A stretch of DNA of 64,000 nucleotides from Variovorax paradoxus (GTDB taxonomy: Bacteria > Pseudomonadota > Gammaproteobacteria > Burkholderiales > Burkholderiaceae_C). The position numbers and the translations under genes were made by a program. This document shows, in pieces, positions 8,093-15,748 of this stretch. The notes beneath the pieces are model-generated. The model worked only from the letters and a program-made list of their open reading frames with translations. It was not told the origin of the DNA and did not search any database. Where the stretch lies: positions 558,001 through 622,000 of the forward strand of contig NZ_JAUSRN010000001.1 of NCBI RefSeq assembly GCF_030811855.1. Direction: 5' to 3'. Position 1 is the stretch's first letter; every line of letters begins with the position of its first letter.

Positions 8093-8623
8093 TCAGCGGT
8101 ATCCGTCCTCGAGCTCGATGGCCAGAGCACCCATGATGCGAACGCCGGAGTTGTACCAACCGATCGTGAGCACCAGTTCGACCAGCTCGCGCTCCGACAG
8201 GAAGGCGGCGGCCTTGCGCCACGTGGGTTCGCTCACATCGACCTTCAGCGTCGACTCGCGCGCCAGCGCCATCACGGCGCGCTCCTCGTCGTCGAAGAGC
8301 GCGGAGCTTTCGAAGTCGGGCACGGCCTTGAGCTGTTCGGCGCTGATGCCCGCTTTGAGACCATGCGACTGGTGATGCGCGATCTCGTAGGCCGACCCGG
8401 TGCAGTGGCCCACGGTAAGAATCGCGAGCTCGCGCAGCTTGGGGCTCAGCTTGGAGCCGCGCAGCGTGTTGGCATAGGAGATGAACCCGTCCAGCACCTG
8501 CGGCGCGTGCGCCAGCGCACTGAAGATGTTGGCGGTGGGCACCTTGCGTTCGCGTTCCAGCCTGTCGAACAGGGCTTGGTCGGCGTCGGTGTGCGAACGT
8601 TGGAGATATCTGACTCGTGCCAT
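8093..8623 (-). CDS. Carboxymuconolactone decarboxylase / AhpD-family protein
   Basis: This 176-residue protein has the AhpD-like core. Its motif GHCTGSAYEIAHH matches the family pattern ExxxxxxCxxCxxH only in part: one Cys and the His are present, while the position of the second redox Cys is Ser-Ala. Members of this type are usually annotated as carboxymuconolactone decarboxylase family rather than peroxidases. The gene lies between the dioxygenase and the binding-protein gene in the operon, which fits a role in aromatic ring-cleavage chemistry. The start at 8623 gives the MARVRYL beginning; a longer frame upstream overlaps the dioxygenase gene and is not used. Confidence 0.85.
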   Translation of the reverse strand: MARVRYLQRSHTDADQALFDRLERERKVPTANIFSALAHAPQVLDGFISYANTLRGSKLSPKLRELAILTVGHCTGSAYEIAHHQSHGLKAGISAEQLKAVPDFESSALFDDEERAVMALARESTLKVDVSEPTWRKAAAFLSERELVELVLTIGWYNSGVRIMGALAIELEDGYR

Positions 8624-8643
8624 GGCAGTGACCTTTCTCGTCT

Positions 8644-9651
8644 TTATTTCTGCATGGAGAGCGCCAGCGCATAGCTCTCCAGCGTTTGGGGATTGGGTTT
8701 CTCGGCCGGCTCGATGAGCGCGGCGCCGGCGAAGGCGGTGGCCTCGAAGTACCAGCGGGCGGGGGCAGGAATCCCCCAGCGCACATTGGTGCTCAGCGAG
8801 GCTGCCTCCCACCTGACGGGTTCGATCTCGAAGTCGATGGTCTGGTAGTGGCTGTTGAAGAGTTCCACGCGATGACCGTCCGGATCGCGCAGATAGACGA
8901 ACAGCATCCCGCCCGGCCCATGGCGCCCGGGCCCGCGTTCCACCGAAGCGGCGTAGCCGTAGTTGCCCGCCAGGTCGCAGGCCGTGAAGATGTTGTGCGA
9001 CTCCGAGACGGTGTAGGCAAAGTGGTGCAGGCGGGGCCCCGCGCCCTGCACGATCGCCAGGTCCAGGCAGGTGCCCTTGCGGTACATGAATGCACCCAGC
9101 AGCTTGTCGCCATGGGCGATGTACTCGGAGTTGCGAAAGCCCAGCCGGCTGTAGAACTCGCACAGCGCGTAGGTGTCCGGGGCCAGCAGCTGGTAGTGGT
9201 CGAGACGCTGCGCATGGGCACCGGTGAAGCTCTCGACCTTCAGGTACATGCGCGGCAGCGTCTCCATCTGCGCGCAGAGTTCGATCTTTGTGCCGATCGG
9301 GTCCTCCACGTGGAGCGTGCGCCCCTGATGCGGAACATCGACCCATTCGGCAGCGAGGCCCTCGGCCTTGAAGAACGCGTAGGCGCTGTCCAGGTCTTCC
9401 TCGAAGAAGACGCGAAAGCCGATTCGCTTGCATGTCTGTTCGCCGCCCTGCGACTGAACCAGCACCAGGCTGTGATGGCAGGCTTCGGCCAGCCCTCGCA
9501 GGTAGCAGACGCCTTTGCCCTCCTCCGAGATGACGAGCCCGACGATGTTGACGTAGAAGTCGCGGCTCCTTGCGAGATCGGCGACATGGAGGACGACGTG
9601 GCTGGCACGCGTGATGTTGAACGGCGGACGAAGATTGACTGCGGGCAGCAT
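8644..9651 (-). CDS. Extradiol ring-cleavage dioxygenase, type I (vicinal oxygen chelate)
   Basis: This 335-residue protein has two glyoxalase/bleomycin-type domains, about residues 14-130 and 145-275. The second holds the expected Fe(II) ligands of catechol 2,3-dioxygenase-type enzymes: His152 in LDHYQL, a His of RLHHFAY (209-210) and Glu263 in HRVELFNSHYQT. The family opens catechol-like rings next to the paired hydroxyls to give coloured hydroxymuconic semialdehydes. It is flanked by an FMN reductase and a carboxymuconolactone-decarboxylase-like gene. An FAH-family enzyme shares the operator, as expected for a meta-cleavage route. The ring substrate is unknown. Confidence 0.92.
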   Translation of the reverse strand: MLPAVNLRPPFNITRASHVVLHVADLARSRDFYVNIVGLVISEEGKGVCYLRGLAEACHHSLVLVQSQGGEQTCKRIGFRVFFEEDLDSAYAFFKAEGLAAEWVDVPHQGRTLHVEDPIGTKIELCAQMETLPRMYLKVESFTGAHAQRLDHYQLLAPDTYALCEFYSRLGFRNSEYIAHGDKLLGAFMYRKGTCLDLAIVQGAGPRLHHFAYTVSESHNIFTACDLAGNYGYAASVERGPGRHGPGGMLFVYLRDPDGHRVELFNSHYQTIDFEIEPVRWEAASLSTNVRWGIPAPARWYFEATAFAGAALIEPAEKPNPQTLESYALALSMQK

Positions 9652-9697
9652 GAGGAACCTCGCGGAGGGTTGGATTGAGAGGGAAAAGACTTGCCGC

Positions 9698-10285
9698 TCA
9701 GCCCAGGGCTGGCTGCGCTGACGAGGCTCGCGCCGCGCGAAGCAAACCGATCTCGGCGATCAGGTCGTTGATGGCTTCGAGCGCGAAGGCCAGGCTCGTG
9801 GCGTCTGCCAGCCGCCCGTCTTCGATCTTTGTATTGACGCCCGCGATGACGACCTGGGGCCTGGCGATCACGCGCGACAAGGTGCCGCCCAGCGTGTCGC
9901 GCAACTGGGCTTGCGCGCGCACGCCGCCGGTGAATGCAGGCGAACTGGTCATCACCAGCACCGGCTTGCCCTTCAGCGGAGAGGCGAACGCCGGCCGAGA
10001 TGCCCAGTCGAGCGCGTTCTTCAGGACGCCGGGCATTCCGAAGTTGTATTCGGGAGAGCACAGCACGACGCCGTCGCTCGAGTCGATCGTCGCCTTGAAC
10101 GCCCGCACGGCATCCGGAAGTCCGGGGCCATCGAGGTCCTGGTTGTACGAGGGAATGCCGTCGAGGGGCAGCAGCGCCATCTCTACGCCCGCTGGCAGCG
10201 ATGCCTGAAGCGTGCGGAGAATGGCCGTGTTGCTGGATGCTTTTCGCAGGCTTCCTGAAATGCCTGCCAGCCTGATCGTGGTCAT
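9698..10285 (-). CDS. NADPH-dependent FMN reductase family protein
   Basis: This 195-residue flavodoxin-like protein has the phosphate-binding loop GSLRKASSNTAIL near the N-terminus. It also has the family signature SPEYNFGMPGVLKNALDWASRP. Relatives reduce FMN or quinones with NADPH, often to supply a two-component monooxygenase. No flavin monooxygenase gene is in this operon, so it may act on a quinone made from the catechol, or serve an oxygenase elsewhere. It has an AGGAAAG ribosome site and lies 46 bases upstream of the dioxygenase gene. Confidence 0.88.
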   Translation of the reverse strand: MTTIRLAGISGSLRKASSNTAILRTLQASLPAGVEMALLPLDGIPSYNQDLDGPGLPDAVRAFKATIDSSDGVVLCSPEYNFGMPGVLKNALDWASRPAFASPLKGKPVLVMTSSPAFTGGVRAQAQLRDTLGGTLSRVIARPQVVIAGVNTKIEDGRLADATSLAFALEAINDLIAEIGLLRAARASSAQPALG

Positions 10286-10325
10286 GGGGATGTCTTTCCT
10301 GGTGGGATGAAGTGATGCGCGGCGT

Positions 10326-11618
10326 TCATTGCGCGCGATGTCGAAACGGCAATGCGGACCAACCGCTGAACACGGCGTCCCGGCCCAGCGACTCTTCGAT
10401 GCGCAGCACCTCGTTCCACTTCGCCATGCGCTCCGAACGCGAGAACGAACCGACCTTGAGCTGGCCCGCGTCCCAGCCGACGGACAGATGCGCGATGGTC
10501 ACGTCCTCGGTCTCGCCCGAGCGGGCCGAAACGATGGTTCCAAAACCCGCCTGCTTGCCGGCCTTGAGTGCCGCATGCGTCTCGCTGATCGTGCCGGCCT
10601 GGTTGGGTTTGATCAGCACCGCGTTCGTGCATTCATCGGCTGCGGCAGCGGTCACGCGCGCCGCGTTGGTCACGAGAAAATCGTCGCCGATCACCTGGCA
10701 GCGGCCGCCGTAGGCTGCGGTGAACTGGCGGAAGCCGGCCGCGTCGTCTTCGGCGAGCGGGTCTTCGATCGACAGGATCGGGTAGGCGTCGAGCCAACGG
10801 CCGAGCATGGCGATCATCTCGCCGGTGTCGAGGCTGCGGTCTTCCAGCGCCAGCGTGTAGCGCCCGTCACGGCCGAATTCGGAGGCCGCGATGTCGAGCG
10901 AGATGCCGACCTGCTCACCCGCGCGCAAACCTGCATCGGCGATGGCCTGCATCAGCGTGTCGAGCGCCTGTTCGTTCGAATCGAAGGCCGGCCAGTAGCC
11001 GCCCTCGTCGGCAACCCCTTGCAGCTTGCCTTGCTTCTTCATCAATGCGCCGGCGGCAAGATAGATCTCTGCGGTCCATTCGAGCGCCTCGCTGAAGCTG
11101 CCGGCGGCCGGGCACATCACCATGAAGTCCTGCACATCGACACGCCGCGCGGCGTGCGCGCCGCCACCGAAGATCTGCACTTCGGGCAGCGGCATGCGCA
11201 CCGGCCGCTCGCCAGCCAGATAACGCCACAGGGGTTGCTGCGCCGCCGACGCCGCGGCGTGCAGCACCGCCATCGATGCGGCCACGATCGCATTGCCGCC
11301 GAGCCGGCTGCGGTTCGGGGTGCCGTCGAGCGCCACCATGCGCGCATCGATTCCGGCCTGGTCGCGCGCATCGAGCCCCATCAGGCAGGACGCCATCTCG
11401 CGCATCGAGCCGAGCGCCTTCGCCACATCCAAGCCGCCGAAGCGAGAGCCGCCGTCGCGCAGCTCGAGTGCTTCGCCGCTGCCGGTGGAGGCGCCGGCGG
11501 GCGCGATGGCGCGCGCCACGGTGCCGCAGGCCAGCGTGACCTCGGCCTCCACCGTCGGCCGTCCGCGTGAATCCCACACGCGCCGCCCATGCAGGCGCGT
11601 GATCCTCGTGTCATTCAT
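10326..11618 (-). CDS. Enolase-like protein with altered active-site residues
   Basis: This 430-residue protein aligns end to end with enolase by its motifs: GASTG near 42-46, the mobile-loop His155, DEGGYWPAF (Glu205), the metal ligands Asp242, Glu285 and Asp312, the base Lys337 in IKPNQAGT, and Lys388. Two positions differ from glycolytic enolases. The His of the S-H-R-S-G-E-T segment is Ala365 (SARSGETED), and the Glu usually found in the QEFM segment is Asp164 (VQDFM). It lies in a catabolic operon rather than beside pyrG/eno. I read it as a paralogue acting on a different, perhaps phosphorylated, carboxylic acid. Carboxyphosphoenolpyruvate synthase is a known precedent for such divergence. 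The chosen ATG gives the usual enolase N-terminus. Confidence 0.85.
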   Translation of the reverse strand: MNDTRITRLHGRRVWDSRGRPTVEAEVTLACGTVARAIAPAGASTGSGEALELRDGGSRFGGLDVAKALGSMREMASCLMGLDARDQAGIDARMVALDGTPNRSRLGGNAIVAASMAVLHAAASAAQQPLWRYLAGERPVRMPLPEVQIFGGGAHAARRVDVQDFMVMCPAAGSFSEALEWTAEIYLAAGALMKKQGKLQGVADEGGYWPAFDSNEQALDTLMQAIADAGLRAGEQVGISLDIAASEFGRDGRYTLALEDRSLDTGEMIAMLGRWLDAYPILSIEDPLAEDDAAGFRQFTAAYGGRCQVIGDDFLVTNAARVTAAAADECTNAVLIKPNQAGTISETHAALKAGKQAGFGTIVSARSGETEDVTIAHLSVGWDAGQLKVGSFSRSERMAKWNEVLRIEESLGRDAVFSGWSALPFRHRAQ

Positions 11619-12192
11619 GAATATTCCCTGTGTCGAATGGGGTGTCATTGCGTGCCGCGGCCGAAGCGCCGATCAGCACGAAGGCGAGCGTCGCAGGACG
11701 CTCACTCTTGTTGCGCCATGCGTGGCGGGTGCCGTGCTGCACCACCACCTCATGGCGCCGAAGATGCGTGGAGCGCCCCTCGTCGAGCTCGATCCAGATC
11801 TCGCCGTCGAGCACGACGGCGTAGTCCATGGTTGGCGTCGCGTGCATGCCATCAGGCTCGAAGCACTCGGCCAGGCCCGGGCTGACGGCGAGGTTTTCCG
11901 CGGCCGCGGCGGCCGGCTCGAACTCCCGCGCCGCGAACACGCTGTCGGGCGGAAACGTGACGATCAGGAAGCGGGTGCCACCCGGTGAGGGAACGAAGCT
12001 GGCAACGGAGGGTGTCGGATCGAGGCCGTCGAACGGCAGCCCTGGCACCGGCGCACTCGCCCACACCAGGCGCGACACCATGCCCGGAACATGCTGGAAG
12101 GCATGGGAACGCGGCACGCCGGTGTCGAGCGCGACCTCGGATGCGCCCCTTGTGTCGTGGCCCGTGACAACGCGGCGGATGGCCAGGGGCAT
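11611..12192 (-). CDS. Cupin-domain protein
   Basis: This 193-residue protein carries a single cupin barrel in its C-terminal half. MDYAVVLDGEIWIELDEG is the first cupin motif and VVQHGTRHAWRNKS is the second, with a metal-type His pair. Cupins of this size act as isomerases, dioxygenases or sensors, and the reaction here cannot be assigned. The ATG at 12192 has a GGGCGAGG site and follows the LivF stop by about 20 bases. The 3' end overlaps the enolase-like start within ATGAATGA. It probably acts on a pathway intermediate of the operon. Confidence 0.8.
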   Translation of the reverse strand: MPLAIRRVVTGHDTRGASEVALDTGVPRSHAFQHVPGMVSRLVWASAPVPGLPFDGLDPTPSVASFVPSPGGTRFLIVTFPPDSVFAAREFEPAAAAAENLAVSPGLAECFEPDGMHATPTMDYAVVLDGEIWIELDEGRSTHLRRHEVVVQHGTRHAWRNKSERPATLAFVLIGASAAARNDTPFDTGNIHE

Positions 12193-12211
12193 GCCCTCGC
12201 CCGATGAAAGA

Positions 12212-12919
12212 TCAGACGCCAAGATAGGCCTCCCGGATGCGAGGGTTGCCGAGCAGCGTGTCCGCTTTTCCCGAAGCCACGATGCGGCCCTGCTCGATGA
12301 CATAGGCGTGGTGCGCCATCTCGAGCGCCTTGTGGATGTTCTGCTCGACCAGCAGCACGGCCACGCCGCGCTCGTTGATCGTCCGGATGATCCGGAACAT
12401 GTCCTCGACCACGGCCGGCGAAAGGCCGAGCGAGGGCTCGTCCATCAAGAGCACCCGGGGACGCGACATCAGCGCACGGCCGATGGCCACCATCTGCTGC
12501 TGGCCGCCCGACATCGAGCCGGCGATCTGGTGGCGGCGTTCGCTGAGGATCGGAAAGAGCGAGAACACCCTTTCGAGAGAGCCTTCTGCCGAGCCGCGCG
12601 CGTCGGCTCGCCAGCCCCCGAGTTCGAGGTTGTCGAGCACAGTCATGTGCGTGAACAGGCGCCGCCCTTCCGGAACAATGGCGATGCCGTGCTCGCACAC
12701 GCGATGGCTCTGGACCTTCGCGATGTCCTTGCCATCGATGCGGATCTCGCCCTGTCGCGCACGCAGGATGCCGGCGATGGTGTTGATCAGCGTGCTCTTG
12801 CCCGCGCCGTTAGGCCCGACCACGGCGACGATCTGTCCCGCGGCAACGTCGAGCGATGCATCCCAGAGCGCGGGCGCGTCGCCATGGGAAACGTGGAGGT
12901 TTCTGACTTCAAGCAGCAT
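12212..12919 (-). CDS. livF: Branched-chain-type ABC transporter ATPase LivF
   Basis: This 235-residue ABC ATPase has Walker A GPNGAGKST, the signature MSGGQQQM, Walker B VLLMDEPSLGLSP and a switch His region near VEQNIHKAL. The end, IREAYLGV, is typical of LivF. It partners the ATPase half of the LivM-LivG fusion upstream, and their genes overlap by 11 bases. Together with LivH and the binding protein it forms the importer of the operon. The start at 12919 gives MLLEVRNLHV, the family norm. Confidence 0.93.
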   Translation of the reverse strand: MLLEVRNLHVSHGDAPALWDASLDVAAGQIVAVVGPNGAGKSTLINTIAGILRARQGEIRIDGKDIAKVQSHRVCEHGIAIVPEGRRLFTHMTVLDNLELGGWRADARGSAEGSLERVFSLFPILSERRHQIAGSMSGGQQQMVAIGRALMSRPRVLLMDEPSLGLSPAVVEDMFRIIRTINERGVAVLLVEQNIHKALEMAHHAYVIEQGRIVASGKADTLLGNPRIREAYLGV

Positions 12920-14690
12920 GTGCGGTCCCCAGGTAAGCGCCGACGACACGGGGGTCCTGCATCGTTTCGCGCGGAAGCCCGAGGGCGAGCAGCGTGCCTT
13001 GGTCGAGCACCGCGATGCGATCGGCAAGCGCGACCACGGCGCGCATCAGGTGCTCGACGAAGACGATGGTGGTGCCGCCCGCTCTGATCTTGCGGATCAT
13101 TGCGATGGCGTGGTCGACTTCGGTCGGGGTCAATCCGCAAAGCACCTCGTCCAGCAACAGAAGGCGCGGCCGCGCTGCCAGGGCGCGCGCGAGTTCGACG
13201 AACTTGCGCTCATGCAGGTTGAGTGCGGGCGGCAGCACGTCTGCCTTGGCTTCGAGACCCGTGAACGCGAGCCAGCGTAGTGCCAGCGCATCGGGGCTCT
13301 CGCTGGCCGCGTCCGGTGCGCCGCCGAAGAAGGCGCACAGCCGCACGTTCTCCAGCACCGTCAGGTGATTGAAGAGGCGCGGGATCTGGTAGGTGCGCGC
13401 GATACCGCGGCGCGCGACCTCGTGCGGCGCCAGGCCGTCGATCGATGCGCCCTGCAGCTCGATGCTGCCGGAGCTGAGCGGAAAGTGCCCGCTGATCATG
13501 TTGATCAAGGTCGACTTGCCGGAGCCGTTGGGTCCGACGAGCGCGAGGATCTCGCCTTCCTCGACCTGCAGGTCGACGCCCTGCAGCGCCCGGATGCCGC
13601 CGAAGGACTTCACGACCGCGCGGCATGTCAGCAAGGGGCTTGCAGCCGTGGCGGCATGGACGGCTGGCGGCTTCATCACGACGACGTTGCCCGGCTCGCT
13701 CGCGGTCGCAGGTTCGGGTGCGGATACGGGCGCGGCGTTCTTGCGTCGAGCGAAGCGGCCGAACAGGCTGGGCGCGATGCCCTCGGGAAGAACCAGGATC
13801 ACGACCACAAGTGCGAGCGCCACACCGGCACGGCCGAGCTCGGCGTGTCCACCGCCAACGAAAAGGCTCAGCGCAACGGTGATCAAGGTGGCGCCGATGG
13901 CCGGTCCTGCCCAGTGGCGGGCGCCGCCGAGGATGCTCATGAGCACGACGTACAGCGGCACCGTGATCGAAAAGGTCTCGCCCACGGTGACATAGCCCAC
14001 GTACGCAGCCTGGATCGCGCCGGCCGCGCCGGCAATCGCCGAAGAGATGGCGAAGGCGACGAGCTTGTAGTGCAGGGTCGGCACGCCCTTGACCTCCGCC
14101 ACGTCCTCGTCGTCATGGATGGCCAGCAAGCCGGCCCCCAGGCGCGAGCGAAGGATTCGGCGCGAGACTGCGAGCGCGGTGAACGCCAGCACGAGCCCCA
14201 GCAGGTAGATGGCCCCCGGCACCGTGGTGCCGAGCTGGGGGATGGAGACGTTGCTCAGGTAGACCCCGCCACCACCGTCGATCGGCGTATTGGAAATGAC
14301 GGCCGCAAGCACGTAGGTCACGGAGAGCGTGAGCAGCGCGAAGAACTCGGCGCGCAGCGTGTTGATGCGGAACACCACCCACCCGATCCCGAGTGCGAGC
14401 GCCGCCGCGATCCCGGCTGCCGCCGGAATGGTCAGCAGAAAGGGCATGCCCCATTTGCCGGCCAGCGTGGCCGTCGTGTAGGCGCCGGCACCGTAGAACG
14501 CCGCGTGGCCGAAACTCCAGTAGCCCGAGTAGCCGCTCAGAATGCCCCAGCTGGTAGCCAGCGCGATCCATAAAAAGATGACATAGAGGTATGACAGGTA
14601 AAAGTCGGCAACGCCGGCAAAGGGCAGCGCGATCAGGCCGGCCACGGCCGCCATCGCCGCTGGGCGTGCATGTCGTGGGGTCAGAGCCAT
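12909..14690 (-). CDS. Fused LivM permease and LivG ATPase of a branched-chain-type ABC importer
   Basis: This 593-residue protein joins two transporter subunits. Residues 15-305 are a LivM-like permease with many membrane helices and the conserved GYSGYWSFGHAAFYGAGAY. Residues 310-350 are an Ala/Pro-rich linker. Residues 353-590 are a LivG-like ATPase with Walker A GPNGSGKST (387-395) and Walker B LLLLDEV (510-516). The usual LSGGQ signature is replaced by LNLHERKFVE (490-499). The ATG at 14690 overlaps the LivH end by 10 bases. Such LivM-LivG fusions occur in betaproteobacteria. It pairs with LivH in the membrane and LivF in the cytoplasm. Confidence 0.92.
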   Translation of the reverse strand: MALTPRHARPAAMAAVAGLIALPFAGVADFYLSYLYVIFLWIALATSWGILSGYSGYWSFGHAAFYGAGAYTTATLAGKWGMPFLLTIPAAAGIAAALALGIGWVVFRINTLRAEFFALLTLSVTYVLAAVISNTPIDGGGGVYLSNVSIPQLGTTVPGAIYLLGLVLAFTALAVSRRILRSRLGAGLLAIHDDEDVAEVKGVPTLHYKLVAFAISSAIAGAAGAIQAAYVGYVTVGETFSITVPLYVVLMSILGGARHWAGPAIGATLITVALSLFVGGGHAELGRAGVALALVVVILVLPEGIAPSLFGRFARRKNAAPVSAPEPATASEPGNVVVMKPPAVHAATAASPLLTCRAVVKSFGGIRALQGVDLQVEEGEILALVGPNGSGKSTLINMISGHFPLSSGSIELQGASIDGLAPHEVARRGIARTYQIPRLFNHLTVLENVRLCAFFGGAPDAASESPDALALRWLAFTGLEAKADVLPPALNLHERKFVELARALAARPRLLLLDEVLCGLTPTEVDHAIAMIRKIRAGGTTIVFVEHLMRAVVALADRIAVLDQGTLLALGLPRETMQDPRVVGAYLGTAHAA

Positions 14691-15529
14691 CTGGGCCTCC
14701 ACAGCAGCAGGACGATCAGGATCGAGAAGGCCACCAACGGTGCCCATGCGGGGTTGACCGCCGCCATGGTCACCGATTCCGAAACGCCAATCAGGCAGCC
14801 GGCCGCCAGCGCGCCGAGCGGACGCGCGAGCCCGCCGATGATCACCACCGCAAAGACCACGCCGATCCACGCTTCGATCTGCGAAGGCGCGAGCGTCGAG
14901 GTGAGCGCGATGAACACACCGGCGATGCCGGCCGAGGCGGCGCACAGGCCGGCCAATAGGTACGAAAGACGCTTGGCGTTGATGCCGAAGGCCGCTGCGA
15001 TCGGGCCATCGTGCGCGGCTGCGCGCAGCGCCTTGCCGAGCAGGGTCCGGTTCAGTCCGGCCCATGCGGCGACCGCGAGGAGCGCTGCGCAAGCGAAGGC
15101 GGCGAGTTCCAGCACCGGCACGAACAGCGGTCCGATCCGCAGCGACGCCTGCGCATAGCCGGACTCGAACCTGCGGTAGTCGGCGGACCAGAGCCACTGG
15201 ATCAGCGACTCGATCAGGATGGTGATGCCGAAGGTGACCAGCATCGACGCGAACTCGCTGACCTGGAAACGCATGAACAGCGCGTGCAAGGCAATGCCGG
15301 CGACGAAGAAGGCAGGCACCACGACCAGCGCCGACAGCCACGGTGCGATGCCGAACTGCGTTCCCAGTTGGTAGGTGAGATAGGCGCCGAGGAAGGCCAG
15401 GGCGAAGTGGCTCAGGTTCACCAGGCGCAGCAAACCCCAGCTCACGCTGAGGCCGAGTGCAAGCAGCCCGTAGATGCCGCCTAGCAGCAAGCCGCCAATG
15501 GCCGATTGGGCAAGCAGGGTCGCGCTCAT
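14681..15529 (-). CDS. livH: Branched-chain-type ABC transporter permease LivH
   Basis: This 282-residue integral membrane protein has the LivH pattern: an early helix with GGIYGLLALGLSVSWGLLRLVNLSHF, then six or more further hydrophobic helices, with DGPIAAAFGIN in a cytoplasmic loop. It is the first gene of the 11-gene leftward operon. I prefer the ATG at 15529, preceded by a GGGG site, over a TTG six codons upstream. Its promoter region carries the LacI-type operator, so substrate import is probably repressed until inducer is present. Confidence 0.92.
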   Translation of the reverse strand: MSATLLAQSAIGGLLLGGIYGLLALGLSVSWGLLRLVNLSHFALAFLGAYLTYQLGTQFGIAPWLSALVVVPAFFVAGIALHALFMRFQVSEFASMLVTFGITILIESLIQWLWSADYRRFESGYAQASLRIGPLFVPVLELAAFACAALLAVAAWAGLNRTLLGKALRAAAHDGPIAAAFGINAKRLSYLLAGLCAASAGIAGVFIALTSTLAPSQIEAWIGVVFAVVIIGGLARPLGALAAGCLIGVSESVTMAAVNPAWAPLVAFSILIVLLLWRPRWL

Positions 15530-15596
15530 GGTGAGCCCCTGGTCCAAAGCCGCAAAAGCGGTCCGTCTTTGTTCATGAGGTATGTCTCCTTGTTTG

Positions 15597-15643
15597 TGCT
15601 AACGTTTGCGCATATTCTTGCAAACGCGCATCCTGCTTGTCAA
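15597..15643 (-). promoter_or_regulatory. Promoter of the 11-gene catabolic operon with operator at the start site
   Basis: On the minus strand a perfect -35 TTGACA (15638-15643) and a -10 AAGAAT (15614-15619) are 18 bases apart. TGCTAACGTTTGCG (15597-15610) lies three bases beyond the -10 at the expected start, the same layout as at the porin promoter. A second dyad, CGTTTGC at 15603-15609 and GCAAACG at 15620-15626, spans the -10. The match to the operators beside the LacI gene supports control by that protein. Confidence 0.7.
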
Positions 15644-15677
15644 CGGCTTTCAGAAGAAACTACTTGTAGAGCCCTCG

Positions 15678-15711
15678 TTGACAATCGGCCATCTGAAAGC
15701 TAACGTTAGCA
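15678..15711 (+). promoter_or_regulatory. Promoter of the FAH-family gene with embedded operator
   Basis: A perfect -35 TTGACA (15678-15683) is followed after 17 bases by -10 TAACGT (15701-15706). The -10 lies inside the exact 12-base palindrome GCTAACGTTAGC (15699-15710), within the 14-base site 15698-15711. The site starts three bases before the -10, exactly as at the LacI gene's own promoter. It is the most symmetrical of the four operator copies. Confidence 0.72.
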
Positions 15712-15748
15712 TCAGACACCGGACACAACGAAAGAAATCGGAACCACC

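Noticed and set aside
5767-8136. A 789-codon open frame on the plus strand
   Set aside because: It lies opposite the dehydrogenase and the binding-protein genes, which have clear motifs, ribosome sites and normal lengths. The frame has a composition typical of the complement of high-GC coding DNA.
12909-15341. An 810-residue LivM-LivG protein starting at 15341
   Set aside because: The N-terminal part is opposite in character to LivM and overlaps LivH in another frame. The ATG at 14690 gives the usual LivM start.
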